From Rhizophagus irregularis (lineage: Eukaryota; Glomeromycota; Glomeromycetes; Glomerales; Glomeraceae), in assembly GCF_026210795.1 (NCBI RefSeq), contig NC_089430.1, positions 1,674,001 to 1,738,000 of the forward strand: 64,000 bases of DNA. Reading direction: 5' to 3'. Below the pieces are notes generated by a model. That model made no database searches. It saw nothing but the letters and a program-made list of their open reading frames with translations, and was not told where the DNA came from. Made by a program: the position numbers and the translations under genes. Of this stretch, positions 21,585 through 30,172 are shown piece after piece (position 1 is the first letter of the stretch; the number at the start of each line of letters is the position of its first letter).

Positions 21585-24500
21585 ATGGAATGGTACCATG
21601 TTTGGAATGCTGGATATATAAACCATAAACAAGAACACGACCTAGGAGTGATAGAACCAGAGGAATGTTTAGCATGTGAAATATGTAACCCAATAGAAAG
21701 AGAAGTATCAGCAGCATTCAAGAAATTTTGGGATGCTTTATTTAAATTTAAGGATACAATACTAATGTACAATAATGTGACACATAAAGAATTATTGAAT
21801 TTATTAAGTATGGACAATAGAGAAAGGGAGGATACAATACATAAAGGAAAATGTAGGAATATAGTAGATAGAATAATTGAATCAATAAGGTACAGACAAC
21901 AACCAAAAATGAAAGAAAAAGGTTTAAGGATAATAATTGTAGTAATTGTAAGGGATTGTATTGAAGGAGACTTAGAAAATGAAGTATTTGACCGATTAAT
22001 TGGATGTCCAGAAATAATGGAACATGGATACATTTTAGAAGATTGGGATGTTGAAAATAGATTTCAAAAATTTTGGGATTGGTATAACACGATATTGGAA
22101 AATGAAATGAAAGCAATACATGTTAAGAAGTTAGCAATAAAGTTATTCAGGGATTTATTATATGAAGAAACAGAAGATCTGTTGAGGAGTGAAAAGGTAG
22201 TTGAATTAATACTCCAGATAGAACATCAGAATAGATGTGAGGCAGACACTCAAGAAGGAAAGGATGCATGGAAGAGATTGATGCAGAAAGTAGGACAAAG
22301 ATTTATTGACACCAAACAATTTACAAGGGAACCTGAGGACCCAGAAAGTGATAGTCCTGAAAGTTATGAACTAGAGGACAGTGATGGTAGTATACATTAT
22401 GAAATAAAAATAGAGGACAATGTCGAATGGACAGTGGAATTATTAAAAAGAAAAATTGAAGAAATGGGTGGAAGGTTCACTGACAAAGATATACAAAGAA
22501 TGTGGGACCTAAGGATAAGGATAGAATTGATATTAACAGAGGATTTTTTAGGTACATTTTTCGAATTAATGGGACTAAGTGATGAAAAATTAAAAGATGA
22601 AATAAATGAATGGTTGACAAAAGAAACATTGAGATGTGGAAATTGTAGAAATAGAAAGTTACCTGATATGATAGCAGACATTGGACAATGTAAAATTTGT
22701 GAACAAAAAGAATTATTAGAATTAAAGGATGACTTAGAAAAACTAGGATACGAATTAAATGTGTCAGAAATAGAGAGAATAAGAAAATTCAGGATAAGCA
22801 ATAGTATAATATTAACAACGGAATTTATGGAAAAATATTTCCAGGAAATTGATACGAATGACAAAGAATTAAGGATAAAATTATATGAATGGATAAATGA
22901 AAATACCACATTTTGTAATGAATGTGGAATAAGATGGATGAACAATAAATTTGACGAAGGAAAAACCAAGTGTAGGGATTGTGAGAATGACGAAAATGAA
23001 ATTGATATCAGGGTCAAAAGATTAAAACAAATATGTGATGATAATAAAATAGAAATAACTGATGGAGAGTTATTAAGGTTAATCAGTATGGGATATACTG
23101 ATGGAGAAATATTGGATCAAGAATTTATTGAAATATTCCAAGGAAATAAAAATGATTTGGAGAAAAATTTAAAACGGATATTGGATAAATTTCTAAAACA
23201 ACAAGCTGGAATTGAGGATAGTGAAAGTAGTGGAAATGAATCTGATAATGAAAAATCTGATGGATCTGAAAAAGAATCAGATGGATCTGGAAAAGATGGA
23301 GAAATTTTAAATCCAAATGATACCGATAGCAATGAAAATTTTGAAGAACCTTATGAAGAAAACATTATAAATAGACCTGGTTTTGACTCAAGTGAAAGTT
23401 CAGAACCAAATTCTGAGGATAAAAGTGAAATATCTGATTATAATATAGAAAATTTATCTGAAACACCTTTAACACCACCGATACCACCAATCCCACCAAT
23501 AGTACCAATAATTATGGGAGCAACAAGAGCTGAAGTAAGGGAAGATTTTAGAGCGGCTTTACTAGCAGCAACGGGACATGATATAGGAGGTAATTGGGCT
23601 GGATTAGTCGCAGCCAACCCATTAGCAAATGCAATTGAGGATGCAGGAAATGTAGCTGGAGGAATAATTAGTATGCCACAATTTTATGGAAAGGAAGAAG
23701 AAGATGTTAATGATTGGGTAAGACAATTCGAAATAGCATTTACTGCTATAGGAAAAGCAGCAGGAGTAAATGGAGCTAGACAAGCAGCAATGGCAGCTAC
23801 CTGTTTGAAAGGTGCAGCAGCACAATGGTATAATGAAAAGAAGGAAGCAAACAATGGTTATTTGATAAATTGGCAAGATAACGATAATGATAATGATTTA
23901 AAACATAGGATTAAACAAAGATTTACCAGGGAAGATGTTAGAAAAAGGAAAATGTTAGAATTAAGGAAAATAACACAAGGAGTAAATGAAAATGTTGAGG
24001 CATATACGATAAGGTTTAGACAAATATTAAGGATAGCTACCAGAGGCCATGCATTAGATGATGAATTACAAGTGGATAATTATATCGAAGGATTAACACC
24101 AGAATTGGGATATCAAGTCAGAAGACAAAACCCAGCAAATTTAAATGATGCAGTGAATACAGCAAGAAGAGAGGAGGAAGCTACTAATGAATTAATAAGA
24201 AGAACACGTAATATACCAGTTAGTACCCAAAGAAAAGGAATTGATATACAGGATGACAAGCCAAAGAATATATTTGAAAAACCATTGGAGAAAAATTATG
24301 AGGATGACCTTACCGAGATGTTTAAAAAATTAGAGGTAAAATTGACAAATCAACTTAGTGGACAAAGGAGACCACCAAATAACAATAGACAAGGACAACC
24401 ATTGCGAGCATGTTATAAATGTCAACAACCAGGACATTATGCAAGGGAATGTAGAGTAAATAATGGTCAAGCAAACTATAGAAGACCAAACAACCAAAAT

Positions 24501-25169
24501 TATAATAAAGGACCAAATAATTATAATGGAAGATCAAATAATTATAACAGACAACCAAATTACCAAAATAATAATCGAGGATTTAATACGATGGAATTTG
24601 ATAACTATAATGATTACAATGACCAATACGATTACGATGGCCAAGTTTATCAAGATGATTATGACCAAGAATACAATTATGGTGACCCATATTACCAAAA
24701 CAATGATATAGTATTTAACCATGTTGATCAAGATTTTTATAATAATCCAAGACAAACAAGGAGTAATATAAAAAATAGGTCAAGTGATCGAGATATAGAT
24801 ATGGAAATTGATCGAGAACAAGCACGCAGAAGAAATGATAAATATGCCAGTCAACAGAATAAGGCAGCAGCATTACCAAAAAGGGGATTTACTAGTGAGA
24901 GTTTGAGAAAAGCTCAGGAAACAAAAAGAAATAATAATACATGTGGAAATTGTGGACAAAAAGGTCACTATGCATCAGAATGTAAAAATGAACGTGTTGA
25001 AGGTATTCATAGGACAAGCGCATTTCAAAGAAATATACCAAAATATAACGTATTAGAGGATATGAAAAGTACCAGAGCAAATGCAACTTTTTCACAAATT
25101 ATAGATATAAGCCCAGAACAAAGAAAAATATATTATGATGGTATGAGAAGATATCCACAAGTAGATTGA
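21585..25169 (+). CDS. gag: Gag polyprotein with long Cys-rich repeat N-terminus
   Basis: 1194 aa, about three times the usual Ty3 Gag length. Residues about 690-880 are the retrotransposon Gag/capsid region (MPQFYGKEEEDVNDWVRQFE, CLKGAAAQWY, VEAYTIRFRQI). Two CCHC zinc knuckles follow, CYKCQQPGHYAREC (about 943) and CGNCGQKGHYASEC (about 1120), separated by an Asn/Tyr/Asp-rich linker. They bind element RNA in the particle. The N-terminal half is unlike other Gag proteins I know. From about residue 282 a unit of some 85-95 residues repeats: a helical part, then CGNC..CKIC (about 351-368) and CNEC..CRDC (about 444-463), followed by a third helical copy without cysteines. A Ser/Glu/Asp-rich acidic segment (about 540-620) and a Pro-Ile stretch link it to capsid. 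The UGA stop at 25167-25169 is followed by CUA with the protease open in the same frame. Confidence 0.9.
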   Translation: MEWYHVWNAGYINHKQEHDLGVIEPEECLACEICNPIEREVSAAFKKFWDALFKFKDTILMYNNVTHKELLNLLSMDNREREDTIHKGKCRNIVDRIIESIRYRQQPKMKEKGLRIIIVVIVRDCIEGDLENEVFDRLIGCPEIMEHGYILEDWDVENRFQKFWDWYNTILENEMKAIHVKKLAIKLFRDLLYEETEDLLRSEKVVELILQIEHQNRCEADTQEGKDAWKRLMQKVGQRFIDTKQFTREPEDPESDSPESYELEDSDGSIHYEIKIEDNVEWTVELLKRKIEEMGGRFTDKDIQRMWDLRIRIELILTEDFLGTFFELMGLSDEKLKDEINEWLTKETLRCGNCRNRKLPDMIADIGQCKICEQKELLELKDDLEKLGYELNVSEIERIRKFRISNSIILTTEFMEKYFQEIDTNDKELRIKLYEWINENTTFCNECGIRWMNNKFDEGKTKCRDCENDENEIDIRVKRLKQICDDNKIEITDGELLRLISMGYTDGEILDQEFIEIFQGNKNDLEKNLKRILDKFLKQQAGIEDSESSGNESDNEKSDGSEKESDGSGKDGEILNPNDTDSNENFEEPYEENIINRPGFDSSESSEPNSEDKSEISDYNIENLSETPLTPPIPPIPPIVPIIMGATRAEVREDFRAALLAATGHDIGGNWAGLVAANPLANAIEDAGNVAGGIISMPQFYGKEEEDVNDWVRQFEIAFTAIGKAAGVNGARQAAMAATCLKGAAAQWYNEKKEANNGYLINWQDNDNDNDLKHRIKQRFTREDVRKRKMLELRKITQGVNENVEAYTIRFRQILRIATRGHALDDELQVDNYIEGLTPELGYQVRRQNPANLNDAVNTARREEEATNELIRRTRNIPVSTQRKGIDIQDDKPKNIFEKPLEKNYEDDLTEMFKKLEVKLTNQLSGQRRPPNNNRQGQPLRACYKCQQPGHYARECRVNNGQANYRRPNNQNYNKGPNNYNGRSNNYNRQPNYQNNNRGFNTMEFDNYNDYNDQYDYDGQVYQDDYDQEYNYGDPYYQNNDIVFNHVDQDFYNNPRQTRSNIKNRSSDRDIDMEIDREQARRRNDKYASQQNKAAALPKRGFTSESLRKAQETKRNNNTCGNCGQKGHYASECKNERVEGIHRTSAFQRNIPKYNVLEDMKSTRANATFSQIIDISPEQRKIYYDGMRRYPQVD

Positions 25170-25709
25170 CTACAAGAACCAATAAATAACATTGAAGCTG
25201 AACATTTGACAGCATTAAGGGGTAAACTAATAATAAATCAAGAATTGAAGGATGTAATGTTTGATACAGGGGCAGCAGTAAATGTAATAACTAGTCAAAT
25301 AATGGATGAAATGGACCTAAGAATTGAAGAGCCAAGTACAGTAAGATGTGTGATGATAAATGAGGATAAAGTAGCATCAAGAGGTACCACAACAATATAC
25401 ATACAGTTTGGGGATAAGGAGATACCCATTAAGGTCGAAGTAATTGATTCTGGAAAGAATGAAATTGTGTTAGGGAATGGAGTATTAGATATGTTTAAGG
25501 CGAATATAGATTACACAGATAAAACAATAATACTTAGAATGGATGATGAAACCATGGATGTACCAGTAAAATATATACAAAAGACCATCAAAGGATTCGA
25601 AGAGACATTGATTGAAGATGAATTATTAGATGAATTATACCAAGATGAATTATACAATATATATGAAGATGATTATGAGAATTATGAAAATGAAAATTTT
25701 AAAGTATAA
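25170..25709 (+). CDS. Aspartic protease, in frame after the gag UGA
   Basis: The frame continues directly from Gag past the UGA (25167-25169) without another stop until TAA 25707-25709, so it need not have its own start. It has the retropepsin signature MFDTGAAVNVI (catalytic Asp in D-T-G-A) and the distal hydrophobic-Gly motif IVLGNGVLDMF. Acting as a dimer, it would cut the Gag-Pol precursor. The last 40 residues are very acidic. Expression presumably requires readthrough of UGA. The next enzyme lies in another frame, so in this copy the polyprotein would end here. Confidence 0.85.
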   Translation, partial: LQEPINNIEAEHLTALRGKLIINQELKDVMFDTGAAVNVITSQIMDEMDLRIEEPSTVRCVMINEDKVASRGTTTIYIQFGDKEIPIKVEVIDSGKNEIVLGNGVLDMFKANIDYTDKTIILRMDDETMDVPVKYIQKTIKGFEETLIEDELLDELYQDELYNIYEDDYENYENENFKV

Positions 25710-27184
25710 GTCTTGGTCAGAATGATACTGAAGAGACGATAAAGAAGCATAAAAATGACCATGAAAAATTTATTGAAAAATTTAAAGTAGGGGATATAAC
25801 CAATGAACAAAAGGGTAAATTAAAAGTATTAGTAGAAAAATATAAGGATATATTTGAGTACGATGGTGAAAAATATAACAGGACAAATCTAGTGAAACAT
25901 GAGATAAGACTAAAAGAAGGTACTGAACCGATAGCTCAAAAGAGATACAAAGAAAACGACGAAAAAGGTAAATTTATTAGAAAAGAGGTAGATGAAATGG
26001 TAAAATTAGGAAAAATTAGAGAATCCAGAAGCCCTTGGTCTTCACCAGTGACTTTAGCAGGAAAAAAGTCTGGAAATTATAGATTTTGCATCGATTATAG
26101 AAAATTAAATAAAGTTACAATAGCAGATGCATATCCATTACCAAGGATTGACGAACAATTAGAAAGGATAAGCTCAGGAAAATGGTTCACAAGCTTAGAC
26201 TTAGCATCAGGGTTCAATCAGATAGAGATGGCCGAGGAAGATATTGAGAAAACAGCATTCATATGCTCAGCAGGATTATATGAATATAATGTCATGCCAT
26301 TTGGGTTAACAAATGCGCCTGCAAGTTTTCAAAGGTTAATGGATAAAGTATTAAAGGAATACCTGAATGAATTTGTAATAGTGTACATTGATGATATAAT
26401 GATATATTCGGAAAATTTTGAAGACCACCTAAAACACATAAAGTTAGTGTTAGAAAAATTAAAGGAAGCCAGTTTAATACTAAAGTTAAAGAAATGTATA
26501 TTTGGAAAAACAGAAATAGAATTTTTAGGACATGTAGTTGGTAAAAATGGATTAAAACCAAGTCCAGGAAAAGTCGAAAAGATACAAAAATTAACAGCAC
26601 CTACAAATATAAAAGGTGTAAGGTCAATATTAGGATTATGTACGTATTATAGAAAATTTATTAAAGACTTTTCAAAAATAGTAAAACCAATAACGTCTTT
26701 ATTGAGAAAAGATGAAAAGTTTGAATGGGGTATCAAACAACATGAAGCATTAGAAATATTAAAAAGGAAATTAACCGAAGAACCAGTGTTAAGACAACCA
26801 GATTGGTTAAGGAAATTTATATTAATTACAGATGCTTCAGGAATAAGATTAGGGGCAGTATTAGCTCAAAAAGATGATAAAGGTCAAGAATACGTAATAG
26901 AATATGCCAGTAAAAGTTTAAACAGGACAGAACAAAGATGGCCAATAACTGAACAAGAATGTTATGCAATTGTATGGGGAATACAACATTTCCATAAATA
27001 CTTGATCAATAGAAAATTTGAGGTAGTGACAGATCATGCAGCTTTGAAAGGATTGATGACTGCAAAAGTACCAAAAGGAAAGAGATCAAGATGGGTCATG
27101 GAATTAGAACAGTATGATTTTGAAATAACCCATAGACCAGGAAAAGAAAATAAAAATGCGGATGCATTATCAAGAATAATATAA
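25703..27184 (+). CDS. Reverse transcriptase and RNase H
   Basis: This frame (-1 relative to protease) is open from 25703, beginning SISLGQNDTEETIKKHKN. An acceptable AUG is not seen upstream of RT. Numbering from the GTG codon at 25892: RT strand SLDLASGF (Asp103), YIDD active site (165-168), MPFGLTNAPASFQ, then LGHVV and the connection. RNase H follows with ITDASG (Asp314), Glu356, Asp381 and NADALSRI (Asp424). Together these copy the element RNA into DNA and remove the RNA strand. All catalytic acids are present. The frame break at 25700-25709 gives no slippage solution (TAA in the RT frame at 25700-25702), so it is probably a mutation of this copy. Confidence 0.9.
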   Translation, partial: SISLGQNDTEETIKKHKNDHEKFIEKFKVGDITNEQKGKLKVLVEKYKDIFEYDGEKYNRTNLVKHEIRLKEGTEPIAQKRYKENDEKGKFIRKEVDEMVKLGKIRESRSPWSSPVTLAGKKSGNYRFCIDYRKLNKVTIADAYPLPRIDEQLERISSGKWFTSLDLASGFNQIEMAEEDIEKTAFICSAGLYEYNVMPFGLTNAPASFQRLMDKVLKEYLNEFVIVYIDDIMIYSENFEDHLKHIKLVLEKLKEASLILKLKKCIFGKTEIEFLGHVVGKNGLKPSPGKVEKIQKLTAPTNIKGVRSILGLCTYYRKFIKDFSKIVKPITSLLRKDEKFEWGIKQHEALEILKRKLTEEPVLRQPDWLRKFILITDASGIRLGAVLAQKDDKGQEYVIEYASKSLNRTEQRWPITEQECYAIVWGIQHFHKYLINRKFEVVTDHAALKGLMTAKVPKGKRSRWVMELEQYDFEITHRPGKENKNADALSRII

Positions 27185-27273
27185 ATAGATAGGTAAAAGA
27201 CTTGAGACTCAAAAATATATAACAAAAGAGTTAAGCAGGATAAATAAATTGAAATTACCCGAGCAATGTAAAA

Positions 27274-28764
27274 ATGGGACCTAAAATAATAATTATATGT
27301 GGAGTTGATGGTACTGGAAAAACATTCATCGTAAATAAACTTATAAAAGAATTTGAAAAAGTAGGACAAAGTGTGAGGTTTAACACCTTTAAAAGGAGAA
27401 GAGAGGACAATGATAAGTATAAAATACCAAAGAAAGGTATAGAATGGGAATTCAGGAAGGAAGTTGTCGAACAAATCAACAGGAGAATGGAAGAACATGA
27501 TAATGAGGATTGGTTAATATTAGATAAAAGTCCTTATAGTGAGTACTTTTATCAACAGACACCATCATTTGATAGAGGATACATATCAAGATATGAGAAC
27601 CACCTATTAGAAAAGGAAATATTTAGGAACAAAAGGATAATTGATGAATCAATAGTGATATTTTTAGAAAATGAAAAATGTTGGGAAAATTACAAAGGTA
27701 GAGAATATTCGAAAAAGGATCAAGGACATAAAACATCATACCCATTGTTAAATGAAGAAAGATATATGGAGATGGTGAAATCATTTAAAGAATGTCAAGA
27801 TATTTACGAAGGAGAAAAATATGCTAATATTAAAATATCAAATAATGACACAGATTGGGAAAGAGTATATAATAAAATAATAGAATTAGATGGAGATAAA
27901 CCACCAATAGAGGTTAAAAATGTTGAGATTAAGGATAACATCAGAGTAACTGATGGTAAAAAGTATATTGAGAAAAATAGTAAAAACATCAGAGTAATAG
28001 AAGACTTTGAAAAGATGGGAGCATTATATTTGGCTCACAGTCATGAATTATCGGCACATATGGGAATCAAAAGTACTTATGATAATTTAAAAGATAAATA
28101 TTATTGGGAAAATATGCTGAATGATGTTGAAAGATATGTAAGGACATGTGATAAATGTCAGAGAAGAGGAAAACCACAAGGGAAAAATGAATTACACCCA
28201 ATTAAAGTAGTAGAACCATGGTATCAAATCGGGATTGACTTTGTCGGACCATTGAACACAACAACAAATGGTAATAAATACATCATAGTAGTGATGGATT
28301 ATTTTACAAAATGGCCAGAAGCCAAAGCAGTAAAAGAAGCAACTGCTAAAGAAGTATCAAAATTTATTTATGAAGATATCATCTGTAGACATGGATGTCC
28401 AATGAAGATATTGAGTGATAGAGGAAGTCACTTTAACAATGAAATGATTAAAGAATTAATGGAAAAATTCAGGATAAAATGGAATTTTTCTACCAGTTAC
28501 CATCCAGAAACAAATGGATTGGTTGAAAGATTCAATCGAACATTAGGTCAAGCATTAGCAAAATTATCAACTAAGGATGATTGGGATCAAAAGATAGCAC
28601 CCATATTATTCGCCTACAGAAATAAAAAGCACAGTTCAACAAAAATTCGACCATTTTATCTAACATATGGAAGAAATGTACGGACAATAATGGATGAAGA
28701 TATCAAAGGAATCAACCTAAGTGACAGAATAGTTGGATTATTAGAAGAATTACCAAAAATCTGA
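27274..28764 (+). CDS. Thymidylate-kinase-like domain fused to integrase
   Basis: 496 aa from an ATG in good context (AAAATGG), 90 nt after the RNase H stop. Residues 1-205 form a complete P-loop nucleotide-kinase-like domain. IIIICGVDGTGKTF holds Walker A at 10-17. LILDKSPYSEYFYQQ (81-95) aligns with the thymidylate-kinase D-R-Y-x-x-S-x-x-A-Y-Q motif with Lys for Arg. IVIFLENEKCWENYKGREY follows, then a Lys/Arg-rich lid-like region, and WERVYNKIIEL closes the fold. From 250 on is integrase: H257/H262 with C292/C295 zinc site, catalytic Asp322, Asp382 and Glu418 (35-residue D-E spacing). TMK phosphorylates dTMP to dTDP, so the module may raise dTTP during cDNA synthesis. Whether it is cleaved off or stays tethered is unknown. 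A UGA at 28762-28764 removes the integrase C-terminus. It could instead be another P-loop nucleotide kinase. Confidence 0.85.
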   Translation: MGPKIIIICGVDGTGKTFIVNKLIKEFEKVGQSVRFNTFKRRREDNDKYKIPKKGIEWEFRKEVVEQINRRMEEHDNEDWLILDKSPYSEYFYQQTPSFDRGYISRYENHLLEKEIFRNKRIIDESIVIFLENEKCWENYKGREYSKKDQGHKTSYPLLNEERYMEMVKSFKECQDIYEGEKYANIKISNNDTDWERVYNKIIELDGDKPPIEVKNVEIKDNIRVTDGKKYIEKNSKNIRVIEDFEKMGALYLAHSHELSAHMGIKSTYDNLKDKYYWENMLNDVERYVRTCDKCQRRGKPQGKNELHPIKVVEPWYQIGIDFVGPLNTTTNGNKYIIVVMDYFTKWPEAKAVKEATAKEVSKFIYEDIICRHGCPMKILSDRGSHFNNEMIKELMEKFRIKWNFSTSYHPETNGLVERFNRTLGQALAKLSTKDDWDQKIAPILFAYRNKKHSSTKIRPFYLTYGRNVRTIMDEDIKGINLSDRIVGLLEELPKI

Positions 28765-29055
28765 TATGAAGCCAAAGAACAAATATTAAAATCTCAAATA
28801 AAACAAAAAGAGTATCATGACAGAAAAATAATTAAAGAACATACCTTTGGAATTGGAGATAAAATATTACTTTATGATAAAGCCAAAGCACAACAATTAT
28901 CTGGAAAATTGGAATCAAAATGGTTGGGACCATTTTACATTCATGAAATACTACCAAACGGAGCCTACAAAATTAAAGATATTAAGGGTGTAATCAAGAA
29001 AACACCTGTAAATGGAGAATTGTTAAAGACTTACCATACACCGATGAGTAAATGA
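28765..29055 (+). pseudogene. Integrase C-terminal GPY/F module after in-frame UGA
   Basis: The integrase frame continues past the UGA with YEAKEQILKSQIKQKEYHD. It then has KWLGPFYIHEILPNGAYKI, the GPY/F-type module that ends Ty3 integrases, to the stop TGA 29053-29055. So one nonsense codon splits an otherwise normal integrase. Readthrough would give the full protein. Confidence 0.85.
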
Positions 29056-29273
29056 TAACCATCATCAATGGACTTAGAAAAATAAAGATAATTTATAATC
29101 ATGTGAAATAAAATCACATGACATAAAAATAATTTTGGAAAAATAGGAAAAATTAATGAAAATTTCCAAAGAAAGACCTAAGTGAAATCCGGTACAAGAA
29201 AACCGTGAAATTCAAAAGAACACATGACAAACCACGGGAACAGCTGCAGGACGCAGCTAAGTCAAGTAACAAC

Positions 29274-29342
29274 GCATGCTTGATTTAGTAGTATAATTCG
29301 CACCTACCACTTCGAGACACGAGTTCGATTCTTAGAATAAAT
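29274..29342 (+). pseudogene. Glycine-tRNA-like relic inside the retrotransposon
   Basis: The stretch reads like a tRNA. It has an acceptor 5' strand GCATGCT, then TG, a D-arm ATTTAGTAGTATAATT, and anticodon stem CGCAC with loop CTACCAC. Variable bases, a T-arm ACGAG-TTCGATT-CTTAG and AATAAAT follow. Layout and D/T-arm words fit eukaryotic tRNA-Gly, where the loop is normally C-T-G-C-C-A-C. The 3' acceptor strand and 3' anticodon stem no longer pair, so it is not functional. Its first seven bases are exactly complementary to the acceptor strand implied by the element's primer-binding site. Confidence 0.6.
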
Positions 29343-29368
29343 TTAATGAGGGCATTAAATTTTCATGC

Positions 29369-29378
29369 GGGGGATAGT
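29369..29378 (+). other. Polypurine tract
   Basis: GGGGGATAGT directly abuts the 3' LTR start at 29379, the standard place for plus-strand DNA priming. Confidence 0.75.
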
Positions 29379-29967
29379 TGTAATGCCGTAGTATACATAG
29401 TAAATTTATTAATTGTGAGGCGCAGTATTATATTTAATCTTAGTGTATAAAATTTTAATTTATTTTTAGTTGTATTAATAATTAGACCGAAAAGTCGTTA
29501 AACTATTGATCAGGTGATTCAAGGATAATTGGTCCGAGATGACATTAAACTATCAGTCACGAGATTTAAGGATAAATAAAGATCCGAAAGATACTAAATT
29601 AAATGAAGTCAAGTGATCTGAGGTGTCAAGTGATTAACTTGCTGATCATTACTTTAATATTATAAATCATAATTCAGGAGGTCACGATGATCAAATGGAT
29701 ACAGAATTAAGATAATGGAAATACTTTGATAATTTAAATCCATGAATCGAAATTATGAATTTGGTTACACTAAAACAAATATAAAAGGGTGTGAAGATCA
29801 CCTTTTGAGAAGGACATTCTTGGATGAATTTCGATAATGAATTATTTATTAGTTATTTAATGTTATTAAACCAAGCATATTATTGTATTTATTTATATTA
29901 TTAATAAAGAGATATTTTGTTAATACCTAAGGTGGCAATGTGATTTATCACGGGCTTAGGTGTTACA
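29379..29967 (+). repeat. 3' LTR (589 bp)
   Basis: Same sequence as 19695-20262, with an extra ~21-bp segment near 29835-29860 (TTATTTATTAGTTATTTAAT region). It ends TTACA followed by the ACGT target copy. Confidence 0.95.
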
Positions 29968-30172
29968 ACGTTGTATTAACTTTACGTAATAATATTGATT
30001 GTATTTTTTCTTATTGAGACGTCCCATTAGGTTTAAATATGTTTCGGAAATACAAATGCAATTCATTAAGACTTTATGCATAAATGTAACAATATTTAGA
30101 TATACATTGCCTATAAATACACAATAAAATAAGTTAAATATTCATCTTACAAATTCGCCACACGAATTCGCT
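29968..30172 (+). promoter_or_regulatory. Upstream region of the membrane-protein gene
   Basis: TATAAATA at 30112-30119 lies 61 nt before the ATG at 30173. The LTR retrotransposon ends only 205 bp upstream, so its LTR could affect this gene. Confidence 0.4.

Larger units (their letters stand above)
19695..29967 (+). mobile_element. Ty3-type LTR retrotransposon with thymidylate-kinase-like module
   Basis: A 10,273-bp element flanked by the 4-bp target duplication ACGT (19691-19694 and 29968-29971), with LTRs starting TGTAA and ending TTACA. Order inside: primer-binding site, 1.3-kb leader, Gag, protease, reverse transcriptase/RNase H, thymidylate-kinase-like domain fused to integrase, tRNA-like relic, polypurine tract. 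RT before integrase marks Ty3/Metaviridae-like organisation. The LTRs differ by one ~21-bp indel and about two substitutions seen by eye, so insertion is recent. Defects: a frame break between protease and RT, and a UGA inside integrase. The unusual parts are the kinase-like module and the long Gag N-terminus. Confidence 0.95.

Noticed and set aside
21358-24755. Minus-strand ORFs of 60-206 aa opposite Gag
   Set aside because: Shadows of the A-rich Gag coding strand; no motifs.
25692-25702. A-AAT-TTT as a -1 frameshift site between protease and RT
   Set aside because: The -1 frame meets TAA at 25700-25702 immediately after the slip.
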